Source: Oceaniovalibus guishaninsula JLT2003
GTDB taxonomy: Bacteria; Pseudomonadota; Alphaproteobacteria; Rhodobacterales; Rhodobacteraceae
Assembly: GCF_000299575.1 (NCBI RefSeq)
Contig: NZ_AMGO01000068.1
Location: forward strand, 124,001 to 188,000
Reading direction: 5' to 3'
DNA length: 64,000 nucleotides
Shown here: piece by piece, positions 1 to 9,284 of the stretch
How the letters are laid out: every line of letters starts with the position of its first letter
Numbering within the stretch: position 1 is the stretch's first letter
Position numbers and translations under genes: made by a program
Notes under the pieces: model-generated
The model's database searches: none
Told to the model about the DNA's origin: nothing
The model's input: the letters and a program-made list of their open reading frames with translations, nothing else

Positions 1-105
1 CTTGCGCTCGGGTCGGTTCAGTCGGATCGTGGCGATCCCGTCCGCCGCGTGCCACAGGAAATGCCGCGGCGTCAGGTCCGCCATGCGCGTCGCGTTCAGA
101 CTCAT
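1..105 (-). CDS. Enoyl-CoA hydratase (crotonase family), 5' part only
   Basis: The gene reads leftwards and runs off the window after 35 codons. The visible N-terminus ends in GIATIRLNRPERK, the first beta strand and turn of crotonase-fold proteins, so enoyl-CoA hydratase/isomerase is a safe family call. Substrate specificity cannot be judged from so short a piece. Its ATG (105-103) overlaps the TGA of the upstream MarR gene by three bases, so the two are translationally coupled. Context with the SDR and the aryl-CoA oxygenase-reductase suggests hydration or ring-cleavage of a CoA thioester formed after aromatic ring reduction. A second in-frame ATG lies at codon 8; I chose the first because of the overlap. 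Confidence 0.8.
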   Translation of the reverse strand, partial: MSLNATRMADLTPRHFLWHAADGIATIRLNRPERK

Positions 106-551
106 GCCCTCGCCTCCCGTTTCGGGCCGACCTTGCGCAGCCCGTCGCGCATCGCATCCAGATCGCCTTCGTCCAGCGCGCCCAGCATCCGGTTCAGTTC
201 CCGTTCGTGCCCCGCCGCCATGGTTTCGAAAGTCGCGCGGCCCCGGTCGGTCAGCGCCACCCGCACCGTCCGGCGGTCGCGGTCGCAGGGGCTTCGGACG
301 ACCAGCCCCTCGCCTTCCAGTCGGCCCACCACGTCGGTGGCGTTGCCGTTCGACACCAGCAGCATGCGGCTCAGCTCGCCCATCGCCACCGGCACCCCGC
401 GCCGCCAAAGCGCCGCCATCACGTCGAAACGCGGCAACGAGGTGCCGTGTTCGCGCCGCAGGTAATCCCGCAATCCCGCCTCGACGAAACGCGTGACGCC
501 CAGCATGCGGATCCACAGCCGCAGACGGCGCTTGGCGATGGCGTCGCTCAT
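102..551 (-). CDS. MarR-family transcriptional regulator
   Basis: A 149-residue winged-helix protein of typical MarR length. The recognition region (about residues 55-95) reads GELSRMLLVSNGNATDVVGRL followed by the wing with the conserved acidic/basic pattern DRDRRTVRVALTDRGR. It starts at an ATG overlapping the TGA of the preceding SDR gene and its own TGA overlaps the start of the enoyl-CoA hydratase, so it sits inside the aryl-CoA operon rather than beside it. MarR proteins in such clusters usually respond to an aromatic acid or its CoA thioester. The perfect palindrome at 3637-3648 ahead of the first operon gene is a candidate binding site. Ligand and sign of regulation are inference. Confidence 0.88.
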   Translation of the reverse strand: MSDAIAKRRLRLWIRMLGVTRFVEAGLRDYLRREHGTSLPRFDVMAALWRRGVPVAMGELSRMLLVSNGNATDVVGRLEGEGLVVRSPCDRDRRTVRVALTDRGRATFETMAAGHERELNRMLGALDEGDLDAMRDGLRKVGPKREARA

Positions 552-1288
552 ATCTCGCCCCCTGCTATGGCGATGGCCTGTCCGTTGATGCCTTCCGATC
601 CCGGCGCGCAAAGCCACAAGGCCGCCGCCGTGACCTCGGCCGGGGCGATCAGCCGCCGCTGCGGGTTCGCCGCTTTCAGCGCCTCCAGCGCCTCGGACGG
701 GGATCGGCCCGTCGTTTCGGCGATGGTGGCTACCGAGCGGTCGGTCATGTCGGTGTCCAGAAACCCCGGACACAGCGCGTTCGCCGTCACCGGACGGCGG
801 GCGACTTCCAGCGCAAGGCTTCGGATCAGCCCGACCGCGCCGTGTTTGGCCGCAGCATAGGGCGCGGCATAGGCATAGCCCTTCAGCCCGGCGGTCGAGG
901 CGACGGCGATCAGACGCCCCCAGCCATCCATCCGCCGCAGCCCTTCGCGAAAGGTCAGGAACACGCCGGTCAGGTTCACCGCCAGCATGGCGTTCCACTG
1001 GGCAAGGCCGGTCCTGGTCAGCAGCGCGCTGTCCGACGCGCCCGCATTGGCCACGACGATATCGACAGGCCCGGCGGCGTCGAACAGCGCCGCGACGGAC
1101 CCCTCGTCGGTCACGTCCGCGACGACGGGCATGGCGCCGATGCGCGCGGCCACATCCTCCAGCGGGGCGCGCCTGCGCCCGGCGATGACGACGCGCGCGC
1201 CTGCTTCGGCGAAACCGCGCGCCAGGTCCGCGCCCGCCCCGGTGCCGCCGCCGGTGACAAGCACCGTATGCCCCGCCAGATCAGGCAC
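548..1288 (-). CDS. SDR-family NAD(P)-dependent oxidoreductase
   Basis: A 246-residue classical short-chain dehydrogenase. The cofactor motif TGGGTGAG lies near the N-terminus, NAG follows the central strand, and the catalytic pair is in YAAAK with an upstream Ser in VASTAG. I chose the GTG at 1288-1286 because it gives the standard N-terminus ([14 protein letters not shown]) and overlaps the end of the upstream oxygenase gene by 8 bp. The longer open frame upstream is Arg-rich and lies inside that gene. In aminobenzoyl-CoA or salicylyl-CoA type clusters an SDR of this size is expected to act as a 3-hydroxyacyl-CoA dehydrogenase on the ring-opened or alicyclic CoA intermediate. That specific role is inferred from context. 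Confidence 0.88.
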   Translation of the reverse strand: MPDLAGHTVLVTGGGTGAGADLARGFAEAGARVVIAGRRRAPLEDVAARIGAMPVVADVTDEGSVAALFDAAGPVDIVVANAGASDSALLTRTGLAQWNAMLAVNLTGVFLTFREGLRRMDGWGRLIAVASTAGLKGYAYAAPYAAAKHGAVGLIRSLALEVARRPVTANALCPGFLDTDMTDRSVATIAETTGRSPSEALEALKAANPQRRLIAPAEVTAAALWLCAPGSEGINGQAIAIAGGEI

Positions 1289-3566
1289 GGATCGTCTCCT
1301 GCTCGCGCTCGCGCAGACGCCTCGCCTGATCGCCGCCGGCGGCATAGGGTTTGGGCCATTGCGTGCCCTCGTCGCCGAGCGCCGTCGCGGCATGCAGCGT
1401 CCAGTAAGGGTCCGCCAGATGCGGCCGGGCCAGGCAGACCAGATCCGCCCGCCCTGCCATCAGGATCGAATTGACGTGGTCGGGTTCATAGATGTTGCCC
1501 ACGGCCATGGTCGGAACGTGCAGCTCGTTGCGGATGCGGTCGCTGAACGGCGTCTGGAACATGCGGCCATAGACGGGTCTGGCCTCGGGGCTGGTCTGTC
1601 CGGCGGACACGTCGATGATGTCGGCGCCCGCTTCGTGGAAGGCGCGCGCGATCTCGACGGCCTCCTGCGGGGTGACGCCGTTCGCGTCCAGCCAGTCATG
1701 GGCGCTGATCCGCACCGACATCGGCTTGCCCGCTGGCCAGACGGCGCGCATGGCACGGAACACCTCGAGCGGCCAGCGCAGCCGATTTTCAAGAGAACCG
1801 CCATAATCGTCACCGCGGATGTTGGTGGCGGGCGACAGGAAGCTGGCGATCAGATAGCCGTGGGCGGCGTGCAGCTCGATCATGTCGAAGCCGCAGCGCG
1901 CGGCCATCTCGGTTGCCGCGACGAACTGCTCGCGCACCGTATCCATGTCGGCACGGTCCATCGCCCTGGGCGTATCGCTGCCCTCGGCCCAGGGGATCGC
2001 GCTGGCGGACATGAGCGGCCAGTTGCCCCGCGCCAGCGGCTTGTCCATCCCTTCCCAGCCGATATTCGTGCTGCCCTTGCGGCCCGAATGGCCGATCTGG
2101 CAGCACACCCTGGCGTCCGTCTCGGCATGGATGAAATTCACGATCCGCGTCCAGGCGGCTTCGTGTTCGGGCGCATAGAGGCCCGGACAGCCCGGCGTGA
2201 TCCGGCCCTCGGGCGAAACGCAGGTCATCTCGGTATAGACCAGACCCGCGCCGCCCTTGGCGCGTTCGCCGTAATGGACCAGATGCCAATCGGTCGGGGT
2301 GCCGTCCACGGCCTTGTATTGCGCCATGGGCGAGACGACGATGCGGTTCTTCAGGCGCATGTCGCCCAAGGTGAAGGGCGCGAACATCGGCGCGCGGCCC
2401 GGCCGGCCGCCCGCCTGTTCCTGAAACCAGTCCTCGGCCCGGCGCAGCCAGTCGGGGTCGCGCAGGCGCAGATTCTCGTGGCCGATGCGCTGGCTGCGGG
2501 TCAGCAGGGAATAGTTGAACTGCACCGGATCGAAGCCGAGGTAACGCTCCACCTCCTCGAACCATTCCAGACTGTTGCGCGCCGCCGATTGCAGGCGCAG
2601 AACCTCGAGCCGCCGTTCGTCCTGATACCGCTGGAACGCCTGCTCCAGCGTCGGTTCGCTGTGCAGATAGTCGGCCAGCGCGATGGCGCTGTCGATGGCC
2701 AGCCGCGTGCCCGACCCGATGGAAAAATGCCCCGTGGCCGCGGCGTCGCCCATCAGCACGATATTGTCGTGATACCATCGTTCGCAGATCACGCGGGGGA
2801 AATTCATCCAGACCGCCGATCCGCGCAGATGCGCCGCGTTCGACATCAGGTCGTGGCCGCCCAGGTGACGCTCGAACACCTTGCGGCAGGTCTCGACCGT
2901 CTCGGACTTGGTCATCCGCGCGAACCCCATGCGGTCCCAGACCTGCTGCGTGGTCTCGACGATGAAGGTCGCGGTGTTTTCGTCGAACTGATAGACATGC
3001 GCCCAGAGCCAGCCGGCATCCGTCTTCTCGAAGATGAAGGTGAAGGCGTCGTCGAACTTCTGATGCGTGCCCAGCCAGACGAACTTGCACAGCCGCGTGT
3101 CGATATCGGGCTTGAAGACATCGGCGTATTCGGTGCGCACGCGGCTGTTGATGCCGTCGGCGGCGACCACAAGGTCATGGTCGCGGCGATAGGCTTCGGT
3201 GCTGTCGAACTCGGTCTCGAAACGCAGATCGACGCCCAGCTCCGCCGCGCGGTCTTGCAGCAGCGTCAGCATCCGCTTGCGTCCGATCCCGGCAAAGCCG
3301 TGCCCGCCCGATACGGTGCGCACCCCGTCCTTGACGACGGCGATGTCGTCCCAATAGCTGAAGCTGGCGCGGATCGCTTCGGTCGAAACGGGATCGTTGG
3401 TCTGCATCCGCCCCAGCGCGTCGTCCGACAGCACCACCCCCCAGCCAAAGGTGTCGGCGGCCCTGTTCCGCTCGACCAGCGTGACCTGGTGGGACGGATC
3501 GCGCAGCTTCATCGAAATGGCGAAATAAAGACCCGCAGGACCACCGCCGAGACAGACGACCTTCAT
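1281..3566 (-). CDS. Bifunctional salicylyl-CoA 5-hydroxylase / oxidoreductase (2-aminobenzoyl-CoA monooxygenase/reductase type)
   Basis: A 761-residue fusion. Residues 1 to about 380 are a class A FAD monooxygenase: dinucleotide motif [11 protein letters not shown] at the extreme N-terminus, and the second FAD motif in [15 protein letters not shown]. From residue 394 ([10 protein letters not shown]) an Old Yellow Enzyme-like FMN barrel follows, with SPMAQY and the QIGHSGRKG motif. The family uses O2 and reduced nicotinamide to hydroxylate and then reduce an aryl-CoA ring, as in 2-aminobenzoate degradation through the CoA thioester. The start chosen is the Met immediately before the FAD motif; an upstream Met 11 codons earlier adds an Arg/Lys-rich tail. 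It is the first gene of the aryl-CoA operon, which continues through SDR, MarR and hydratase. The CoA ligase expected for the pathway is not in the window. Confidence 0.93.
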   Translation of the reverse strand: MKVVCLGGGPAGLYFAISMKLRDPSHQVTLVERNRAADTFGWGVVLSDDALGRMQTNDPVSTEAIRASFSYWDDIAVVKDGVRTVSGGHGFAGIGRKRMLTLLQDRAAELGVDLRFETEFDSTEAYRRDHDLVVAADGINSRVRTEYADVFKPDIDTRLCKFVWLGTHQKFDDAFTFIFEKTDAGWLWAHVYQFDENTATFIVETTQQVWDRMGFARMTKSETVETCRKVFERHLGGHDLMSNAAHLRGSAVWMNFPRVICERWYHDNIVLMGDAAATGHFSIGSGTRLAIDSAIALADYLHSEPTLEQAFQRYQDERRLEVLRLQSAARNSLEWFEEVERYLGFDPVQFNYSLLTRSQRIGHENLRLRDPDWLRRAEDWFQEQAGGRPGRAPMFAPFTLGDMRLKNRIVVSPMAQYKAVDGTPTDWHLVHYGERAKGGAGLVYTEMTCVSPEGRITPGCPGLYAPEHEAAWTRIVNFIHAETDARVCCQIGHSGRKGSTNIGWEGMDKPLARGNWPLMSASAIPWAEGSDTPRAMDRADMDTVREQFVAATEMAARCGFDMIELHAAHGYLIASFLSPATNIRGDDYGGSLENRLRWPLEVFRAMRAVWPAGKPMSVRISAHDWLDANGVTPQEAVEIARAFHEAGADIIDVSAGQTSPEARPVYGRMFQTPFSDRIRNELHVPTMAVGNIYEPDHVNSILMAGRADLVCLARPHLADPYWTLHAATALGDEGTQWPKPYAAGGDQARRLREREQETIRA

Positions 3567-3690
3567 CCAGACCCTTCCCTGACGCGCCTTTCCCGACAAG
3601 CGGGATCAGCGAACGGTGGCATGGAAGCCCCAATGCTTCAAGCTTGAAATTCGGCGCATACGCATTTTCAGGACCGGCCTGCGGCGGATG
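3567..3690 (-). promoter_or_regulatory. Promoter region of the aryl-CoA operon with a 12-bp perfect palindrome
   Basis: The 124 bp between the xylulokinase stop and the aryl-CoA oxygenase start must hold the operon promoter. At 3637-3648 it contains TTCAAGCTTGAA, a perfect 12-bp palindrome of the size bound by MarR dimers, 71 bp upstream of the chosen ATG. I see no convincing -35/-10 pair. Assignment to the operon's own MarR regulator is inference. Confidence 0.5.
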
Positions 3691-5154
3691 TCAGGGTGCC
3701 GCCTGCTGGATCGCGCGGATGGCGGGATAGGCGTGCCGGAAGGCCGCATAAGCATCGTCGAACGCTGCGGACTTCGTCGGATCGGGGTCGATCCGTTCGC
3801 GTATCTTGGGCCGGGTCAGGACGGTGCCCGGATCGTCGCCGGTCGCGGCAAGGATGCCCAGCCGCGCGGCCCCAAGGGCTGCGCCGAACGCGCCGTCCGC
3901 CGGCAGGTCGAGAGGGGTGTCCAGCACCGTCGCGATCAGCCGCAGCCAATAGCGCGACCGGGTGCCGCCGCCGATGGCGGTCAGGCGGGACAGGGTCGCG
4001 CCGGTAGCCTTCAGCGCCTCGTGACTGTCCCGCAGCCCGAAGGCGACGCCTTCCAGCACGGCGCGGGTCAGGTCGGCGCGGCCGGTATCGCGTCCCAGCC
4101 CGGTAAAGCTGGCGCGGATCGCGGCATCGTTATGCGGCGTCCGCTCGCCTGACAGATAGGGCAGGAACCGCACCCGGCCCGGCGCGATCAGGGTTTCGCC
4201 CAGGCTTGCGACAAGATCGGGGGGCTGCACGCCTGCGATGGCCGCCAGCCAGTTCAGGTTGTCCGTCGCCGAAAGCATGACGCCCATCTGATACCACCGT
4301 CCGGGCACGGCGTGGCAGAAGGTGTGCAAAGCCGAACCGGGATCCGGCCGATACGCATCGCGGGCCGCCAGAAGAACGCCGGACGTGCCCAGCGACAGAA
4401 ACCCCTGCCCCTCGCCAAGCGCCCCGATGCCGCAGGCCGCGGCCGCGTTGTCGCCGGCGCCGCCCGCCACGATCACGGTCCCCGCGATGCCCCAGCGCTG
4501 CCGAAGATCGGCCCGCAGATCGCCGGCCTTGTCGCATCCCTCGACAAGGCGCGGCATCTGTTCGCGCCGCATGTGACCGGCTGCGAGAAGCGCATCCGAC
4601 CAGTCGCGCCCGCCGACATCCAGCCAGGCCGTGCCGGCGCTGTCGGACATGTCGGCGACATGCCGGCCGGTCAGATACAGGTTGAGGAAGGCGGCAGGCA
4701 GCAGAACCTTGGCGATGCGGCGGAAATGTTCGGATTCGTGGCGGCGGACCCAGACCAGCTTGGGCGCGGTGAAGCCGGGAAAGACGATGTTGCCCGACAC
4801 CTGCCGCACGCCGTCCATCGCATCGAGTTCGGCGGCTTCGACATGCGACCGGGTGTCGTTCCACAGGATGCAGGGCCGGATCACCCGATCGGCAGCATCG
4901 AGCAGCGTCGCGCCGTGCAGGTGCCCCGCCACGCCGATGCCCTTGAGGCCCGCAAAGGCGCGATAGGCGTGCCGCAGATCCGCGACCGCCCCCTCCAACG
5001 CGGCGATCCAGTCGGCGGGATCCTGTTTGCTCCATCCCGAATGGGGGTGATGCGCCGTGTATTGCCTTTCGGCAGCCCCGATCGGCCTGCCATCGTCGCC
5101 CACCAGAAGCGCGCGCAGCCCCGACGTTCCCAGATCGATGCCCAGATAGCTCAT
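3691..5154 (-). CDS. xylB: Xylulokinase
   Basis: A 487-residue FGGY-family carbohydrate kinase. It begins MSYLGIDLGTSGLRALL, the phosphate-1 ATP motif, has WSKQDPADW in the sugar-binding region as in XylB, GGAGDNAAAACG around the catalytic Asp, and a C-terminal adenosine motif GGGTRSRYW. The enzyme phosphorylates D-xylulose to D-xylulose 5-phosphate. It is the last gene of the polyol operon, 36 bp after the mannitol dehydrogenase, and would take up xylulose made from D-arabitol. Rhodobacter polyol operons carry a xylulokinase in the same position. Substrate range toward other ketoses cannot be read from sequence. Confidence 0.93.
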   Translation of the reverse strand: MSYLGIDLGTSGLRALLVGDDGRPIGAAERQYTAHHPHSGWSKQDPADWIAALEGAVADLRHAYRAFAGLKGIGVAGHLHGATLLDAADRVIRPCILWNDTRSHVEAAELDAMDGVRQVSGNIVFPGFTAPKLVWVRRHESEHFRRIAKVLLPAAFLNLYLTGRHVADMSDSAGTAWLDVGGRDWSDALLAAGHMRREQMPRLVEGCDKAGDLRADLRQRWGIAGTVIVAGGAGDNAAAACGIGALGEGQGFLSLGTSGVLLAARDAYRPDPGSALHTFCHAVPGRWYQMGVMLSATDNLNWLAAIAGVQPPDLVASLGETLIAPGRVRFLPYLSGERTPHNDAAIRASFTGLGRDTGRADLTRAVLEGVAFGLRDSHEALKATGATLSRLTAIGGGTRSRYWLRLIATVLDTPLDLPADGAFGAALGAARLGILAATGDDPGTVLTRPKIRERIDPDPTKSAAFDDAYAAFRHAYPAIRAIQQAAP

Positions 5155-5190
5155 GTCCCGGCGGCTCCTGTCTGCGGGGCGGCTGCGACT

Positions 5191-6681
5191 TCAGGCCGGA
5201 GCTTCCAGATAGCCCCGGATCGCAGCAGCGCTGCCATCGCACCAGATCGTCCGCAGCCAGCGCGAAAAGCTTTGCTCGAAGCGCGGCGCGTCCGCCAGGT
5301 CGCCATACACCTCGTCCTGCGCCAGCCAGATCTGCGGGTGGGTCCGGGCCGCTTCTGCGTTGCGGTGGCGGGCGTCCCAATGCGGATCGTTCGGCTCTAT
5401 CGCCGTTCCGTCCTCGCGGGTGCCGGCGCACATCCGCGCCCAAAGCGCCTCGGTCAGGGCCAGCCCGTCCAGCGGCGCGCCGGCCGCAAGCGCGTCGCGG
5501 ATCGTCGGCAGAACGAAGGTGGCATGCCGCGCGGTGCCGTCGAAGGCGACGCGGCGCACGGTATCGTGAATCAGCGGATTGGCGAAACGGCCCGAGATCA
5601 GATCGAGGTATTGCTGGGGCGTCCGGCCGGGCACCGGCGCGACATGGGGGGCCACCTCGCGGGACAGAACGGTGCGCAACAGCGCCGCGACATCTCGGTG
5701 CGCCATGCAATCCGCGATACTGTCGAGCGACAGAAGCTCGCCGGCATTGGCGAGGATCTGGTGCCCTGCGTTCAGCAGCCGGATCTTCATCGTCTCGTAG
5801 GCATGAACGTCGTCGGCAAGCGTCGCGCCCGCGGCTTCCCATTCGGGGCGGCCCGTCGGAAAGCGGTCCTCGATCACCCATTGGCGGAAGCGTTCGTGCG
5901 TCACCGGGGCCGCGTCGTCGATGCCGGCCGCCGCCGCCATCGCCCGTTCGCGCGGGCCGGTGGCAGGCACGATGCAATCCACCATGGAATTGGGAAAGGC
6001 CGTGTTGGCGGCGATCCAGTCGGCAAGGGCGGGATCCTGCATGCGGGCCAGCCCGAGGACCGCGCCCTGCAACACGTCGCCGTTGCCCTGAAGGTTGTCG
6101 CAGCTCAGGCAGGTGAAGCCCGCGTCACCGGCCGCGCGGCGGCGGCGCAAGGCGGCGATCATGGCCCCGAAGGCGGTGCGCGGCGTGTCGAGATGCGCGG
6201 CGTCGTGGCGGATGTCGGGATGATCCGCATTCAGCGCGCCGCCGGCATCGCGGTAATATCCGCCTTCGGTCACGGTCAATGACACGATGCGGATGCGCGG
6301 ATCGGCCATCGCGGCGACCAGCGGTGCGTGCCCCGTCTCGGCCACCTCGGCGAAGGCGATCATGCTTCCCGTGACCTCGACGCGGCCTTCGTCGGGGTCG
6401 AGCTGGATCAGCGTCGTCAGGTTGTCCTGCGCGGCAAGCCGTGCGCGCATTCCCGCATCGGCGGCGCGCACCCCGCCGCCAACGATGCCCCAGTCCAGCG
6501 CCTTGCCGTCCTGCATCAGCCGGTGCAGATACCACGCCTGATGGGCGCGATGGAAATTGCCGACGCCGACATGGACGATGCCGGGGCCGATGGCTGCGCG
6601 GTCGTAGCGGGGCCGCAGCACGCCGTCTGGCAATCGCGCAAGCGTGGCGTTCGAAAGCGGCGCGAGCGTCAGCTCATCCAT
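5191..6681 (-). CDS. mtlK: Mannitol 2-dehydrogenase (polyol-specific long-chain dehydrogenase)
   Basis: A 496-residue cytosolic NAD-dependent polyol dehydrogenase oxidising D-mannitol to D-fructose and, in the characterised Rhodobacter enzyme, D-arabitol to D-xylulose. The N-terminal Rossmann part contains GPGIVHVGVGNFHRAHQ. The family signature K-x4-N-x2-H appears as KIRLLNAGH at about residues 299-307, carrying the catalytic Lys and the substrate-binding Asn and His. Length is normal for the family. Its first codons overlap the end of smoS by 13 bp, so the two are co-translated, and xylB follows. Together these three genes turn sorbitol, mannitol and arabitol into fructose or xylulose 5-phosphate. 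Confidence 0.93.
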   Translation of the reverse strand: MDELTLAPLSNATLARLPDGVLRPRYDRAAIGPGIVHVGVGNFHRAHQAWYLHRLMQDGKALDWGIVGGGVRAADAGMRARLAAQDNLTTLIQLDPDEGRVEVTGSMIAFAEVAETGHAPLVAAMADPRIRIVSLTVTEGGYYRDAGGALNADHPDIRHDAAHLDTPRTAFGAMIAALRRRRAAGDAGFTCLSCDNLQGNGDVLQGAVLGLARMQDPALADWIAANTAFPNSMVDCIVPATGPRERAMAAAAGIDDAAPVTHERFRQWVIEDRFPTGRPEWEAAGATLADDVHAYETMKIRLLNAGHQILANAGELLSLDSIADCMAHRDVAALLRTVLSREVAPHVAPVPGRTPQQYLDLISGRFANPLIHDTVRRVAFDGTARHATFVLPTIRDALAAGAPLDGLALTEALWARMCAGTREDGTAIEPNDPHWDARHRNAEAARTHPQIWLAQDEVYGDLADAPRFEQSFSRWLRTIWCDGSAAAIRGYLEAPA

Positions 6682-7433
6682 TGGCCGCCATCCACGTTAT
6701 AGCATTGCGCGACCACATAGTCGGATTCGGCCGAGGCCAGAAAGATCGCCATGCCGGTCAGATCGTCCGCGCGCGCCATCCGGCCGAAGGGGACGCCCGC
6801 CCCGACGGCGGCCTTCTTCTGGCCGGGCGCCAGACCTTCCAGCCGGGCGAATTCGGCATCGACGCCTTCCCAATGCTCGCCCTCCACGACACCCGGCGCG
6901 ATGGCGTTCACGTTGATGCCGTGTGCGATCAGGTTCAGCCCCGCCGACTGGGTAAGCGAGATGACCGCCGCCTTGCTGGCGCAATAGACCGCGACCAGCG
7001 GTTCGCCCCGACGCCCCGCCTGCGAGGCCATGTTGATGATCTTGCCGCCCCGGCCGCGCGCGATCATGCCCCGCGCCACGGCCTGCATGGTGAACAGCGT
7101 GCCCGCGACATTGACGGCGAAGACGCTGTCGTAATCAGCGCGGCTTATGTCCACGATGGCATCGGCGGTGAAGATGGCCGCATTGTTGACGAGGATGTCG
7201 ATACCGCCCGACGCCTCGTCCGCGGCGGCGATGCCCGCGTCGATGCTGCCTTGGTCGGTCACGTCCATGACGACGGGGATGGCGCCGATGTCGCGGGCGG
7301 TGGCGGAAAGGCCGGCCTCGTCGATATCGGCCACGACGACGCGCGCGCCTTCGCGGATATACGCCTCGGCGAAGGCGCGGCCGATCCCGCGCGCGGCCCC
7401 CGTGACCAGCGCGGTCTTGCCCTGAAGCCTCAT
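6669..7433 (-). CDS. smoS: Sorbitol (L-iditol 2-) dehydrogenase, SDR family
   Basis: A 254-residue short-chain dehydrogenase. It shows TGAARGIG for NAD binding, NNAA after the fourth strand, the catalytic Ser in NMASQAG and the Tyr/Lys pair in YCASK. Gene order (between the ATPase smoK and mtlK) and length match Rhodobacter sorbitol dehydrogenase SmoS, which converts D-glucitol to D-fructose and also accepts galactitol and L-iditol. Its ATG overlaps the smoK stop codon (7430-7433) and its 3' end overlaps mtlK. The call as a polyol dehydrogenase rests on family plus operon; exact polyol preference is not determinable here. Confidence 0.9.
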   Translation of the reverse strand: MRLQGKTALVTGAARGIGRAFAEAYIREGARVVVADIDEAGLSATARDIGAIPVVMDVTDQGSIDAGIAAADEASGGIDILVNNAAIFTADAIVDISRADYDSVFAVNVAGTLFTMQAVARGMIARGRGGKIINMASQAGRRGEPLVAVYCASKAAVISLTQSAGLNLIAHGINVNAIAPGVVEGEHWEGVDAEFARLEGLAPGQKKAAVGAGVPFGRMARADDLTGMAIFLASAESDYVVAQCYNVDGGQWMS

Positions 7434-8434
7434 AGCCTTGATCCTTCTGCGTCGAAACGATGAATACGGTCGGGGTTCGGCGTCAGCCCCACGCGGTCGC
7501 CATGCCGCAGCGGCACCTCGCCGTCGGCGCGGACGGTGACGGTTTCCGCCAGCCCGGTTCCGTGAACGTAAAGGAACGTGTCCGACCCCAGATGCTCGGA
7601 CAATCCCACGGTGCCGACCCAGGGCGCGCCGTCCGGGCTGCCCGACGCGATGTGTTCGGGGCGCACCCCGATGGTGCGGGCGCCGTGCCGCTCGGCCTCG
7701 GCGCCGCCGATCAGGTTCATGGTGGGCGACCCGATGAACCCCGCGACGAACAGGTTGTGCGGGGTGCGGTAAAGCTCCAGCGGGGTGCCGACCTGCTCGA
7801 TCCGGCCGGCGCGCAGAACGACGATCTTGTCGGCCATTGTCATCGCCTCGACCTGATCGTGGGTGACATAGACCATCGTCGTCGCCAGCGACTTGTGCAG
7901 TTCGCCGATCTCCATGCGCATCCCGACGCGCAGCGCCGCGTCGAGGTTCGACAGCGGCTCGTCGAACAGGAACGCCGAGGGTTCGCGCACGATGGCCCGG
8001 CCGATGGCGACGCGCTGGCGTTGGCCGCCCGAAAGCTGGCCCGGCCGGCGGTCCAGATAGTCGGTGAGGTTCAGCGCCTTAGCCGCCGCCTCGATCCGGC
8101 GCTTCTGCTCGCCCTCGGGCAGGCCCGCCATGCGCATCGGAAAGGCGATGTTCTTGCGGACCGACATGTGCGGGTAAAGCGCATAGGATTGAAAGACCAT
8201 CGCAAGGCCCCGCTTGGCGGGGGGCAGTTCGGTCGCGTCGCGCCCGTCGATCGAGATTTCGCCGCCGGTCACGTCCTCGAGCCCGGCGATCAAACGCAGA
8301 AGTGTGGACTTGCCGCAGCCGGACGGGCCGACGAAGACCACGAATTCGCCGTCCTCGATGGTCAGGTCGAGCGGCGGGATCACCTCGACCTCGCCAAAGG
8401 CCTTTCGCACGCCGTTCAGAACGATGCGTCCCAT
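7430..8434 (-). CDS. smoK: Polyol ABC transporter ATP-binding protein
   Basis: A 334-residue CUT1/UgpC-MalK type ATPase. Walker A is GPSGCGKST, the Q-loop lies in [12 protein letters not shown], the signature is [14 protein letters not shown], Walker B runs into [12 protein letters not shown], and the switch His is in [10 protein letters not shown]. The C-terminal third (from about residue 235) is the TOBE-type regulatory domain that binds the permease and can bind regulators. It powers the SmoF-SmoG channel fed by SmoE. It starts 9 bp after smoG and overlaps smoS by 4 bp. All catalytic motifs are intact, so the two-ATP-site homodimer should be functional. Confidence 0.94.
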   Translation of the reverse strand: MGRIVLNGVRKAFGEVEVIPPLDLTIEDGEFVVFVGPSGCGKSTLLRLIAGLEDVTGGEISIDGRDATELPPAKRGLAMVFQSYALYPHMSVRKNIAFPMRMAGLPEGEQKRRIEAAAKALNLTDYLDRRPGQLSGGQRQRVAIGRAIVREPSAFLFDEPLSNLDAALRVGMRMEIGELHKSLATTMVYVTHDQVEAMTMADKIVVLRAGRIEQVGTPLELYRTPHNLFVAGFIGSPTMNLIGGAEAERHGARTIGVRPEHIASGSPDGAPWVGTVGLSEHLGSDTFLYVHGTGLAETVTVRADGEVPLRHGDRVGLTPNPDRIHRFDAEGSRL

Positions 8435-8443
8435 GTCTTTCCC

Positions 8444-9274
8444 CTATTTCACGGCGCCGAAGGTCAGGCCCCGGACCAGTTGCTTCTGGCTGAACCACCC
8501 GATGATCAGGATCGGCGCGATCGCCATGGTCGAGGCCGCCGACAGCTTGGCGTAGAACAGCCCTTCGGGACTGGAATAGCTGGCGATGAACGCGGTCAGC
8601 GGCGCGGCATTGGCGGCCGTCAGGTTCAGCGTCCAGAACGCCTCGTTCCACGCCAGAATGACGTTGAGCAGCAACGTCGAGGCGATGCCCGGCACGGCCA
8701 TCGGCGTCAGCACATGGATGATCTCGTTCCGCAGGCTGGCGCCGTCCATCCGCGCGGCTTCAAGGATCTCGCCCGGAATCTCGCGGAAATACGTGTAAAG
8801 CATCCAGACGATGATCGGCAGGTTGATCAGCGTCAGCACGATCACCAGACCCGTGCGGGTATCGAGAAGGCCGAAATCGCGGAAGATCAGATAGATCGGC
8901 ACCAGCACCCCGACCGGCGGCAGCATCTTGGTCGACAGCATCCACATCAACACGTTCCTGGTCTGCCTGCCCGGCACGAAGGCCATCGCCCAGGCCGCGG
9001 GCACGGCAATGATCAGGCCGATCACCGTCGAGCCGATCGAGATCACCACCGAGTTCATGAAGTGCCGGAAATAGTTCGAGCGTTCCTGCACGGCGCCGTA
9101 ATTCTCCAGCGTCCAGTCGAAGAACAGGAACGCGGGCGGCGACGAGATCGCTTCGGCCTCGGTCTTGAAGCTGGTCAGGAACGTCCAGAGGATCGGGAAG
9201 AAGATCAAAAGCCCGATCGTCCAGGCGATCGCGGTGTTCACCGCCTTGCGTCTTGTCGTGACTGCGCGTGCCAT
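8444..9274 (-). CDS. smoG: Polyol ABC transporter permease subunit 2
   Basis: A 276-residue inner-membrane permease of the MalG type with about six membrane helices. A first hydrophobic helix (TAIAWTIGLLIFFPILWTF) follows the short cytoplasmic tail, and the coupling-helix EAA loop is recognisable as EAARMDGASLRNEIIHVLTP. It pairs with SmoF to form the channel. Ten base pairs separate it from smoF upstream and nine from smoK downstream, so it is in the same transcript. The C-terminus ends in the usual VRGLTFGAVK tail of this subfamily. Specificity comes from the receptor SmoE. Confidence 0.93.
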   Translation of the reverse strand: MARAVTTRRKAVNTAIAWTIGLLIFFPILWTFLTSFKTEAEAISSPPAFLFFDWTLENYGAVQERSNYFRHFMNSVVISIGSTVIGLIIAVPAAWAMAFVPGRQTRNVLMWMLSTKMLPPVGVLVPIYLIFRDFGLLDTRTGLVIVLTLINLPIIVWMLYTYFREIPGEILEAARMDGASLRNEIIHVLTPMAVPGIASTLLLNVILAWNEAFWTLNLTAANAAPLTAFIASYSSPEGLFYAKLSAASTMAIAPILIIGWFSQKQLVRGLTFGAVK

Positions 9275-9284
9275 CCGCTTCTCC

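Noticed and set aside
987-3647. Open frame of almost 900 codons antisense to the aryl-CoA oxygenase gene
   Set aside because: Its translation is rich in Arg, His, Gln, Ala and Gly without domain motifs, and it mirrors the real gene on the other strand; long antisense frames are expected at this GC content.
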